From Ampullaceana balthica (lineage: Eukaryota > Mollusca > Gastropoda > Lymnaeidae), in assembly GCA_944989445.1 (NCBI GenBank), contig CALYLW010000010.1, forward strand, positions 2,379,734 through 2,443,733: a stretch of DNA of 64,000 nucleotides, written 5' to 3'. The notes below the pieces were generated by a model, which had not been told where the DNA came from, ran no database searches, and saw only the letters and a program-made list of their open reading frames with translations. A program made the translations under genes and the position numbers. Shown piece after piece: positions 11,601-21,912 of this stretch; positions within the stretch are counted from its first letter, which is position 1, and each line of letters starts with the position of its first letter.

Positions 11601-11770
11601 TTTAAAAAAACGTATATTTATAAATTAAAAATATATGTCAGCCAAAAAGAAAATCACTAAAAAGAAGAAGAAGAAAACAGAAAGGTTGATTACTATATGA
11701 AGCATATCGCTTCAAAGCATTAATTGTTGTTTTTTTTTAAATTTAAGGTTGTTTTCATTCTCTAATAACG

Positions 11771-12167
11771 TATTACTAGACGCCCCGCGGCGTAGCATAC
11801 GCCGCAGACTTGCTAATGGAGAGTTCTTTTACCCCTTTAATGCACTTTTTTTAGGGCGCCTACGGCGCCGACCTTTTTCAAAAGCCCAACTAACTTGTCC
11901 TTGTTTGATGAAATACGAAATATTAAACTTTCTGAAATGTACACAAAGTATTTTATAATAGGGTTCCCTTTTCCAAAATTAAAATATCAGCGAAAACAAT
12001 GACGTCATATATATTTTTTTTTACAGCGCATATTTAATTTGCACACCTTTTGATGCATTGGTGCAGTAATTTGGTGCGCTGCTTTCTAAAATTTAGTATC
12101 TGTTGCACATGCAGCTTCTTGTTCCTCGCAGGGTCCGAACACGAAGAGAATTATATATATAGATTGC
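11771..12167 (+). mobile_element. GGCGCC-type element (Helitron/Helentron-like?)
   Basis: It starts ACTAGACGCCCCGCGGCG and contains GGGCGCCTACGGCGCCGACC, then AAATGTACACAAAGTATTTTATA. It ends with GAGAATTATATATATAGAT. Related pieces are at 42525-42690 (plus) and 53930-54175 (minus). The CTAG-type termini and GC-rich ends recall molluscan rolling-circle derivatives, but no hallmark protein is present. Confidence 0.4.
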
Positions 12168-12631
12168 CACTAGCTTAGGTAAACACTGTTTAACAATTTA
12201 TGTTCTACTAAGCCTCATTGCCCTTTCACTGATTCTTAATCTGGTTTACTTAAAGGGCTTATCGCTAATACTGAGAGACCTTTTAGCAACTATGACTAGT
12301 TTTTTTTTGTGTTTTTAAAGTGGTCTTTTTTTTCGTTACACGTACTTTAAGATCACTACTTTTCAATCATTATCTCGCCCCCATTCTTCCGTTTCTAATA
12401 CATTTTTTTAAAATCATTTTTTAAAAAATTATTTTGATATTGTTGCTGTAGATTCTAGATAAGTGCTTCTCAAACTTCTTTAGTACGACGCACCGGAAGA
12501 AATGTTTACATTGCACCAGATACTGGTGCACTAATGTCCCTGTATAGACGTGGTAGCGACATGAGCCCCCACATGGCCTACAACACTAAAACATTTGACA
12601 TACATTAGGTTAGTTATATAGTTATATGCTA

Positions 12632-12907
12632 AAATAACAAATACACAAACAAATTGTGTAATCAAACAATAAATGGAAGCTTTATTAATTAACTAATACA
12701 TAGGGTACACGTTTGGGCCAATGCCTTCGTCAGTACAAATAACTACACTTACACGTGTATTAAAATTATATGTAAAAAATTATCTAAGAAATTCTACAGC
12801 AAGACATAAAGATATAAGGAAAGAAAGAGAAAAAAAAACAAGGACACAGGATAAAAGAATAGGGAGGAAGTATCAAAAGTAACAGTGAAAACCACAACGG
12901 GAAAAAG
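12632..12907 (-). mobile_element. Truncated retroelement with 14-bp TSD
   Basis: The 276-bp insert is flanked by a perfect 14-bp direct repeat, ATAGTTATATGCTA (12618-12631 and 12908-12921). Read on the minus strand it has GACGAAGGCATTGGCCCAAA, then an AATAAAGC segment and a TTTGTGTATTTGTTATTTT-like tail. Long target duplication, 5' truncation and a tail indicate target-primed insertion. The Penelope-like label is tentative. Confidence 0.65.
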
Positions 12908-13266
12908 ATAGTTATATGCTACATGTCATCCAAAAAATTTGAAAAGAATAATCACTTGTCTTCAATGGTCTTTATGGTCGTGGGCAGTAACTACTTTAAT
13001 TCACCTAACTGTGTTCTTCATTGCCAAGGGCTGGAACTATGAGTTTTTTTTCTAGAAATGTTGCTTGAGAATTAAAGTTGTCAAATGTTTGGCCTCATTT
13101 TTATCAATAATAAAAAAATTATATTAATAGTAAATAACATTATGTGAGTATAGACGTCAATTTTAATTTTGTTTCTGCCGTCATTTTACCAATCTTATGA
13201 AACATTAAAAATGAAAAATAGCATTAATAAGAGACAGCATTTAGTTTCATTTGGATCAAATAACAG

Positions 13267-14082
13267 CTATATCCATATATAAGCCAAGTTTATAAAACTA
13301 TAAAATACCATACTGAAATCAGGGGTTCGGCTTATATGCGCATAAAACAAAATGGGCACAAGGACAAACACTAAAATGTATATTTTCTTCTTAATATATA
13401 CTTCGTTAATCATCAGTTGTGAACTACTTATGAGCGGAGGTTTAGAAATTATCAATGCAAATAACGTAGAATGAGCAGTAAACGTTTTTGTGGCATTCCA
13501 AAAGGAATACAAACTGGTATGTAACAGAAAAGTAAGCATTTTACATCTTTAAAGTAAAAATTTCTATGAACCAAAAATATGGTGTAAAATTAGACAATTG
13601 TTGGTCGGCTTTTATTAAATACGAGTTTTTGCAAAAACCGTCAATTTTAAAACAGATTTAGGGGGTCGGCTTATATGCGATGTAGGCTTCTATGCGATGT
13701 AGGCTTATATGCGATGTATGCTTATATGCGATGTAGGCTTATATGCGATGTAGGCTTATATGCGATGTAGGCTTATATGCGATGTAGGCTTATATGCGAT
13801 GTAGGCTTATATGCGATGTAGGCTTATATGCGATGTAGGCTTATATGCGATGTAGGCTTATATGCGATGTAGGCTTATATGCGATGTAGGCTTATATGCG
13901 ATGTAGGCTTATATGCGATGTAGGCTTATATGCGATGTAGGCTTATATGCGATGTAGGCTTATATGCGATGTAGGCTTATATGCGATGTAGGCTTATATG
14001 CGATGTAGGCTTATATGCGATGTAGGCTTATATGCGATGTAGGCTTATATGCGATGTAGGCTTATATGCGAGTAAATGCGGT
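13267..14082. mobile_element. Non-autonomous DNA element with GGCTTATATGCG ends
   Basis: Both ends and the interior carry the motif GTCGGCTTATATGCG (13322, about 13605 and 13666). The right end reads GCGAGTAAATGCGGTA and the left end has a diverged counterpart (CATATATAAGCC). Such termini are widespread in animal DNA transposons, but I cannot name the superfamily. Confidence 0.4.
13668..14070. repeat. 17-bp tandem array (GGCTTATATGCGATGTA), about 23 copies
   Basis: A nearly perfect array in which only the first few units vary (for example GGCTTCTATGCG). The unit equals the terminal motif of the surrounding DNA element plus a short linker, so the array probably grew by slippage or unequal exchange at the element end. 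Confidence 0.95.
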
Positions 14083-14851
14083 AAATAAATCAATTCATGC
14101 TGTGCGTGGTCAAAACTAAATTTTAATTTTTTATTTAAGAAAACACTAACAAAATATTTATAATATTCACTAAATTTTACTAAATATTTCATTTTTTATA
14201 TCAACATAAATTATTAATCTGTTAATTTAAATATCGTTTATTATAGTTCATTATTGTCAGTCGAATATTTTGTTTCTTTACATCAGCAGACGGCATGTTC
14301 CGAATGTTGGTGTAAGAAATCTTAAAGCTCTATTTTTAATGTATTGGCCAGTGCAAAACTCGTATCTATTTTAAATGAACACACAAAAAAACAACAACAA
14401 CATTAATTAATAATTATTGAAATTTATATAATTTATTTTAATTTATTTGTTTCATTTTATGTGCTTATTGTAAAAAAAATTGACATATTGTTAAGGTTAT
14501 TATTAAGTGCTGCAAATGGAAGATTATCATGACTTTTTTCTTTCTTTTCTGGATAATTTCTGCGGACCGGTAGAAGTTGGTCCGCGTACCGGCACCGGTC
14601 CGCGGACAACCCCTTTGAGTAACTCTGTAATAGATGACTAGTCCTAAGAATTAGATAAACAAATCATCAAATAAATAAAATATTACTAGACATTTTAAAG
14701 CATTTAATAAAGTTCAGCATTCTAGTAAAACTATAAAAAAACTTTACATTTTCTACATCTCTGGTCCCTTACGCCTTTACACCAATGGAATCAAGATTCC
14801 CATATTAGAAAAACTGTAATAATTAGTAAATGTATATGAGCGCCAACAACG

Positions 14852-15106
14852 TTAAACTCTGGAGTTTCACAAGAAACCGTCCTTGGCTCTTTACTCTTCT
14901 TAATCTTCACTGATGATTTATGCAACAGTCTCTCATCAGGAAGAAAAATCATATTGTTTGCTGAAAATCTTATAATCTATAGAACAATTAAGTCAGAACA
15001 AGACAAAGATATTTTACAAAAAGACCTAGAGGAATTTCGAAATTGGGAAACTAATTGGAGTAAGTCTCTCCATCTAGAAATGTGTCGAGCAAATAGAAAC
15101 AAATGA
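14852..15106 (+). pseudogene. LINE reverse-transcriptase fragment (jockey/CR1-like)
   Basis: The plus-strand frame shows the RT signature SGV-SQETVLGSLLF, a degraded FAEN in place of the catalytic FADD, then a WETNW segment. The same region is far better preserved on the minus strand at 58246-59165, including an identical IIYRTIKSEQD stretch, so both belong to one family. Confidence 0.75.
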
Positions 15107-15369
15107 ATGTAAACTACTTGATTCGTGGAAAAAAGATTTTATAACAAATAAATATGCCAATTAGTTCATAGAACCAATAATAAATTTTAAAAATTGTTAT
15201 GCAATCCATATGCTAATGAAATAATTAAAAATCCAACAAATTTAAGCTTTTAAAATGAAATCAGAATAAAAAACTAAACTCTTACCTTAAATTGGTCATT
15301 GCATAGTATATGCATCTTCTGTATGGGACTATATAACAAAGACATAATAACGTAAACTAAGATCAAATT

Positions 15370-15860
15370 TTAAAACGAGCAGCAGGATACATTTTTTTAA
15401 ATCCTTTATATTAACTCGTGGTGTCTCGTTGATTGCATGCTTGTTTGATTGTTTGTCGAAAAAACTTTGGATCGATTTTTATCCCACTTCCTCGTAAGCT
15501 AGCAAGCTGAAATTTTTGCAGTCAGACTCGTGCCGATGATAAAAACGATGTATTAAAATTTCATATCGATGGCATGTACTGTAATTAAATTATTGAATTT
15601 TTAGTTTATTTTATTTATCTCTATGTATCATGTTAAATTTTTGTGATAGAGTGTTGTGTTGCGTATTATATTGACAATACTTTTTATAAACATATTCCCG
15701 ATCGGTGCGCATTATATTAAACATGTTTTACGACACAACTGCAAATTTGTATTTTTGGTTGGTCTTGCGCTGCGTATTATAATGAACATTCTTTTAGTTA
15801 TGTCTCGTACATAAAGGATTTATAGTCAAAAACTTGGTTATTTACGGATTCTTTTTATTA
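15370..15860 (-). mobile_element. Reverse copy of the 'TTTTTGACTATAAATCC' repeat family
   Basis: It contains TTGGATCGATTTTTATCCCA, GATCGGTGCGCATTATATT and GGATTTATAGTCAAAAACTT in the same order as 53290-53790. I see no coding capacity. Confidence 0.7.
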
Positions 15861-16229
15861 GAGAATACTTTAAATTGAAAAGACTCCCATTTGTTAAATC
15901 ACACAAACACAGAAACACATTAGGATAGAAGAACAAAGAGCAAAGTAGTAATGATAAATACGGCATTAGATTCTAACTTGAAATTACAACACAACAACAA
16001 TCTAATATAATACACAATATACCAAATATAAGGATAAAACTCTTTCATCTGTTCACGCCTATATTTTCATTCTGTATCTCACTAACACCTTTGTTTCTTT
16101 ATCTTAAAAAAAGCTATTCTTATTTCTTAAAATTCTTAATTTTCTGTTTCAGCCTTTCTTCCCCTATTTCCCTATTGTTTTCTCTTTATTTTATCAATAG
16201 ACCCTATCATTATTCTCTGTTGACTTTTT

Positions 16230-16267
<38 letters not shown>

Positions 16268-16481
16268 ACAGGCCAACTCTTACTCTCTTCTCATTCATAT
16301 TTTCTTACTCTCATGTGTATATGTCCAAGAGCTTTGTAACTTGAGGTCTTCTTACTTTTCTCTCTATCTTTGATCGTTCGTCAACACTTACTAAACCTCC
16401 GTCCTCCCATCAACCTCTCTTTTACTATTTATTTTATCTCAAACTTTTCTCCTCCTAGTCACTCCCTCCTCTTTATGTTGT

Positions 16482-16546
<65 letters not shown>

Positions 16547-16717
16547 CTCTAAATCCCTTTCAACATCTCTCCCAGAGTCAGTATAATTAATTTTCTCCTT
16601 TTGTTGTGCCTGATTTTCACTTGGGTGTATTTTTGTTTTCTTTTGAATACAAAAAAAAGTCTTTCATCTCCCCCTCTGCTAACAATGCCCAATACTTCAC
16701 CTCTGGTACAAAGGAAG
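15861..16717. repeat. Non-coding stretch with two (CT)n microsatellites
   Basis: Pyrimidine-rich sequence with (CT)n at 16232-16262 and about 16482-16543, the second with one interruption. Open frames across it are low-complexity artefacts (Leu-Ser repeats). Nothing else is supportable. Confidence 0.8.
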
Positions 16718-16974
16718 GCATACGTTGTTTGTCTCACGTACACTATAAACTAGACTCTTTGCAAGGAAAAAAAACAGGGGGGGGGGCGCTAAGAAATAAA
16801 ATTTCAAATTAAAATTAATATAGGCCTTTTAAAAAAAACAATTTGGAAAAAACGGAATAGTGGACAGTTGGTTTTCAAAAATAAATTTAAAAAACCTATT
16901 AAAGTAGTGTAGGGAAAATCCAAAGTTTAAACATTACTTTTAAATAAGTATTTAAGGATATTTTCACCACCGTC

Positions 16975-17226
16975 TTTACAACAGGCCTCACTTTACAACA
17001 GGCCTCACTTTACAACAGGCCTCACTTTACAACAGGCCTCACTTTACAACAGGCCTCACTTTACACTTTACAATAGGCCTCACTTTACAACAGGCCTCAC
17101 TTTACAACAGGCCTCACTTTACAACAGGCCTCACTTTACACTTTACAATAGGCCTCACTTTACAACAGGCCTCACTTTACAACAGGCCTCACTTTACAAC
17201 AAGCCTCACTTTACAACAAGCCTCAC
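16975..17226. repeat. 17-bp minisatellite (TTTACAACAGGCCTCAC), 14 copies
   Basis: Fourteen units, two of them preceded by a partial TTTACAC unit. The paralogous site in copy A (751-767) has exactly one unit, with matching flanks on both sides (CACYGTC before, TTTACTTGC after). The array expanded after the segmental duplication. Confidence 0.95.
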
Positions 17227-17970
17227 TTTACTTGCAGTTGATCTTGCACCCAGAACGCTTTATGAGGCCATTTTTCCTGTGGGGAAATATTGAAACTAGA
17301 AATAAGCAGGAGACTAAAAAGTATAAGAATTATTACTTTTAAAAAAACAACATTTGAATCTAATTCCACTGTGCACCTTGGTAAACTGTTTGAATCTAAT
17401 TCCACTGTGCACCTTAGTAAACTGTTTGAATCTAATCTTTACAGAAAAAGGTTTGTTGTTTTGCTTTGTTTTGTTTGTTTGTTTATTTTTTTATTCGTTT
17501 GTTTGTTGTTATTGTTTTTTTTATAATTTAAAAATTTTGTTGTTGTTGTTGTTGTTGTTGTTTTTAATTTGTAATTGGGCGATTGCATTAAGTGTAATGT
17601 TTTGATGATATTTTATAATTTGATTTGAGTTTGGATATGGTTATAAGATGAAGGGTGCGCTGAAGGAGGTAAAAAAAAATTTCAAGCTGTAGAATAAACC
17701 CCTAGACTAAATTGTAGAATGTCTTTATTTAGAGCGTCTCTACATATTTTATTTTAACTAACATTAGGTACAAATACTACGCGTTATGTTGTTGATATAT
17801 GTGGATATTTATTTGCTTGTGTGTCAATGGGTTATTTAGAACAAGAGGAACATATCAAAGCGCTCAACCAAATTTTATTAAGTCATATTATAGGGAGTTT
17901 TTCGACAAGCGTTAAGTGTGTATTTTTTGGGGTAGTTTAAAGATCATTTAAAAGTCAGTTTCTTTTAATC

Positions 17971-18436
17971 CAGCTGTCGGGAAATAATGGCTCGCGAGCC
18001 AGATGTAGCTCTATTGATGGCTGCATCTGGCTCGCAAATAAATATTCGATTATTAAGAAAAAATGTTTCTTCAGACTCCTTTGATCTACATATTAATTGC
18101 ATATGAAAAAAAATTAAAATTAAAAAATGTGTTCACGTCTGCATAACGCTTAACCTCACCACGTATCAACCAGACTAAAAAGCCATCAGCAAAGCCAGGC
18201 AACACCATAAGTCGCATTAATGGTAAGAAATACTCATTATTGATTAGCTACGGCATAACAATATTATTAAAAAGAATTAAGAGACATAATTATTGTACTT
18301 TTGGGTTGAAATTACACAAAATGCTCACATTTATTTGAATGTTTAGTTTTAAACATAATGTATGGCTCTCACAGAATTACTTTTCAAAATAGGTGGTGTT
18401 TATGGCTCTCTCAGACAAAAACTTTCCCGACACCTG
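17971..18436. mobile_element. hAT MITE with TSD and a preserved empty site
   Basis: The ends are CAGCTGTCGGGAAA and (reverse complement) CAGGTGTCGGGAAA, 466 bp in all, with GGCTCGCGAGCC-type internal sequence near the left end. The flanking 8-mers TTTTAATC (17963-17970) and GTTTAATC (18437-18444) match at 7 of 8. The paralogous site in copy A (near 1448) has a single TTTAATC and no insert. I see no transposase. Confidence 0.9.
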
Positions 18437-18489
18437 GTTTAATCGGTATAATTTTAAGAAATAGGGTTAGAATACACGGAGATTATGTC

Positions 18490-18925
18490 ACAAAATAGTG
18501 CACAAGACGGCCGTACCTGAAAAACAAAACATTTCTCGTGGAAATTTCATCAGAGTGTGTAAGGGCAACTGACTTGTGTCCCAACAAAGTCAATTCGTTT
18601 GAAAGTATCAGGCCATCCGCCAGCTCATTTGTGCGGAGAACTGAATAAATTGGCATATGAAGCTAAGACTTGTCTAATTACATGGATCTGGGGTGAGTCT
18701 TACTGATATTTAGCTCAGGTCATAATTTCGTGTGTTTTACATCGTGTGTATTTTTACTTTCGTTTAGTGCGACGCGTCAGTTTGCTGCATCATGCGTGGA
18801 ACAAAAATTGAAAGGTTGAAAGGTTGTTTTCATTAGGAGAACGAGTATTTTCCCCTCTTCGTTCACGACTGAGCAGTGCGCATTTTGAAATGGTTACTTT
18901 TCTTCGCCTGGCTAAGTGGTAACGA
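18490..18925 (+). pseudogene. hAT transposase relic with hATC end (copy B)
   Basis: Bases 18829-18925 read in one frame as a hAT C-terminal dimerisation motif, RLFSLGERVFSPLRSRLS, then FEMVTFLRLAKW and a stop. Upstream, 18540-18780 holds the broken catalytic region matching copy A 1540-1800. It is not translatable as a whole. The element is distinct from the MITE just upstream. Confidence 0.65.
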
Positions 18926-19365
18926 CCAAATAGGTGGCGTTACCCTGTGAACTCTACTAAAATTCACCGTTCATCGTTAGTTATCCAGGTGTGATGCAAT
19001 CCACTGACTCGGTCTGACTGTTTTTACTATAGTATGATGTTTAACCGTTTATGTATCATGTGCGTTTCTATGACAGTCATTTGCTTCATTCATCCATTCA
19101 TTCATCCATCCATTCATTCATCCACAATATGTGTACAGTATACATATTAAAAATCTTGTTGCTTAAGGACGTTAAGGTATGCCAACTTATTTAATATGTT
19201 GTCAAAGACTTTTGAATGCTTTGAGGAAAACTGATGAAGCAAGTGTTAACTATTGAACAAAATTTGGTTAAAAATACATTGTCTAAATTAGCCAAAAATG
19301 TTTTTATAGTTTATCGATGTAAGTGATATAGAGCGATGAATTACGTATTTGCATTTTATTCGTCG

Positions 19366-19510
19366 AATGACCCAAGTATTGGTATTGGTAAGGCAATAAT
19401 AAATAAATATTGGTATTGGTATTGCAATACTGGTTTCAAAATTGTATTGGTATTGGTATTGCGAATAGATTTTACAGGCAGTATTGGTATTGGTATTGCC
19501 AATATTTTTT
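19366..19510. repeat. TATTGG-rich low-complexity repeat
   Basis: Three clusters of (TATTGG)n, with a GCAATACTGG partial inverted copy in the middle cluster. It is probably a small fold-back element or simple repeat, and it is absent from the paralogous part of copy A. Confidence 0.7.
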
Positions 19511-19899
19511 TTAGTATTGTTAACAACCCTGTTGAAAAGACATTTGAGTGGAGATGAAAAAATTGTTAAGGCTATAACTATCCGATGATGGAGGGGAAAA
19601 AATGGCTAAAGTGAGGAATTGTCTAGTTTGGTTATGTTAGGACTCCAGTTTAAAGTCCTACTCATATCTTGCTATTTAATCAAAAACTTTGTTTTTACTC
19701 AAATTAACACTCATTAGGGGCCGAGGGCCCGAAACGTCTTTTTTCCTTCTAAGAGCTATATAAAAATATTTTAAACTTTGGCTACTGAGTAAATTGATGT
19801 ATCTTGACCAAAGTAGTTACGTAATCACCTGATGGCCTATATTAAAATACTAAGGTGCATTGAATTCCTAATGTCTACTCCTTCTGGGTGTTTAACTCT

Positions 19900-20130
19900 A
19901 CTACTATTTCATGTGCTCTAGACATTTACAAATAATGCTAGTAAATAAAACAGGTCTATAATGAGATGGGTCACCGCATCTCCTTTTTTTTTGTTGTAAA
20001 AAATAAAGCTGTAACATTCCCTAGTTTCCAATCTTGAAGCACTTTACACTGGTTTAGTGAGGTCTTAAAAAGTACTTTAAGGAGTCGGAACAGTTCATTG
20101 TTTAGTTCTGTGAGATATCTATCTATTCCG
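19900..20130 (-). pseudogene. LINE reverse-transcriptase fragment (jockey/CR1-like)
   Basis: On the minus strand the frame has an F..SL..CKVLQDWKLGNVTALF segment, matching the RT region before the palm, then after a GDP turn HYRPVLFTSIICKCLEHM. These correspond to the conserved NYRPVSLTS motif. Stops follow immediately. It lies in an insertion specific to copy B. Confidence 0.7.
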
Positions 20131-21825
20131 AAATTTATATATACCAAAAGCTTTGCTTGTTTTTCGGTTTGATCATAGTTTTTATGCCTCTACTCTCTAC
20201 ATTAATGTTACCTATTTCTTATATTTTCTTTAATTTTATTTAAACCTTATTTTTAAAAAAGGAATTCTTGTTTTTAAATTTGTAACACTTTTCAATCTTT
20301 TTTTTCTTCAGATATTCAACTTGTTTTGTTTTTTTATTTGAATTGGAAATAAGCAGTAGTCTTTTTAAATACACACAAGAACTATTCACCTAGTGAGAGT
20401 TTTATTAATGCAACCAGCACACCCAATTTCGAAATCCTTTAGATTGTATGAATGGAACAATATTTTTATATGCTTCAAATCTTTTAATAAAATTTCAGTA
20501 ATTATTAAAGAGAATTTGTGACTTTTGCTACCGTAGTTGTAAACATCCCAGCAAAAAAAAATATGTGCTTTTTAATATTTAAAAAAACAAAAAACTTTTC
20601 CACTAAATATTAAAAGCTATTTTCTTTCTACTCAAGTTGTTTAAAACGTATTTGCGATAAATTAACACACACACAATTTAATACGGCTATTCCAAACTCT
20701 TAAGTATGTGAAATTACAATTTTATTATCGATAGTATATAATACATTCTAATTTAAATTATGTGAGGTGGATCATATTAATGCCTAGAACGAAAAAAAAT
20801 GTTTTAAATACTTGCAACAAAAATTGTTTACATTAGTGCAATAATGTCATAATTTTTATTTTGTATCAACACATTTTTTTTTAACATAGAGCGATACATA
20901 AAGCGAAAATTAATGCTAAGACAAAATAAGGCAAAGAGTGATCGACATAAAAATGTCAAACGATAATAAAAGCTTGAATGTTTAGAAAGTGGAAACACGT
21001 AGAAACGTTAATATGCTCTATTTTCTTCAAAGATGAAACAATATTTTATTTTAAATCACAGCAAAGCTTAATTGTAAAAAAATATTCTTATTTTAAAAGA
21101 GGACTAAAATTTAAAATGTTTTTAGATTTATCAGAATTTATTCTTATTTAGATTTGTATATATATGATACTCAAAATGCGCCTTTCTTAATCAGAAAGTA
21201 AACTTAAAATTACGCTGCGTTTTATATTATGTGTTGATCCCTTGACTTTTGATGAAATCGTTATTCAACTAAGATATTAATTTTGAGTAAAGATTCACTT
21301 TAGTAAATTTAATATTTAATTTTTTTTTGCTGTGAATTTATAGTTGAAACAACTAAATCTAAATTAAATTTTATGCTCGTTGAATTTTTTTTTCTTTTGT
21401 ATATAATATCGTGAAAGACAATTCGCCAGCGGGGGAAAGACAAGTTAACTTTTAAGAATATATTGTTCACTTAAATAAAATAGGTTTAACAAGAAAATAT
21501 ATTTAACATCATCAAAACGTAAATAGTGCAATCAATTATTGCATCATTTATTTGTTTCCTAATTTATTTGAAATCATTCCCGTCAAATTCGACAACTGAT
21601 TTTACGGATTATGATATGCACATTTGATACATTCTACACAGCAAAATTAAAATACTGTTCATAGGTTTGAATTCGACACTATTCGAGACTATAAAATTAT
21701 ACATATAAATAAAATATTTACTTAAGTAAGTATAAATAATCTACTATACTTGTTTCACACTTAAAATGATATTTAAAAAATCAACAGCTAAATTATTAAA
21801 ATCTTTTAATAGTACGTGTTGTTAC

Positions 21826-21839
21826 TTTATTACTTTATT
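21826..21839 (-). terminator. Polyadenylation signals of TLR B
   Basis: Two AATAAA hexamers on the minus strand (21826-21831 and 21834-21839), about 75-85 bases after the TLR B stop. They sit at the same positions relative to the gene as in TLR A. Confidence 0.6.
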
Positions 21840-21912
21840 CAATAGAAAAAAAATTCCTAAAAATCTTTGTACTGTTTCCATTCACTTAATCCAGATCTAT
21901 AAAACATCAAAA

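Larger units (their letters stand above)
12459..14629. mobile_element. Probable hAT-like element with nested insertions
   Basis: The left end GTGCTTCTCAAACTT matches the reverse complement of the right end (AGAGTTACTCAAAGG), and a palindromic GGACCGGT/ACCGGTCCGCGG block sits near the right end, as is common in hAT repeats. Candidate 8-bp flanks (TTCTAGAT and TAATAGAT) agree at 6 of 8. It contains a nested retroelement end (12632-12907) and a second DNA element with a 17-bp array. Confidence 0.45.

Noticed and set aside
16091..16552. Leu/Ser-rich ORFs near 16.3 kb
   Set aside because: They are translations of (CT)n microsatellites.
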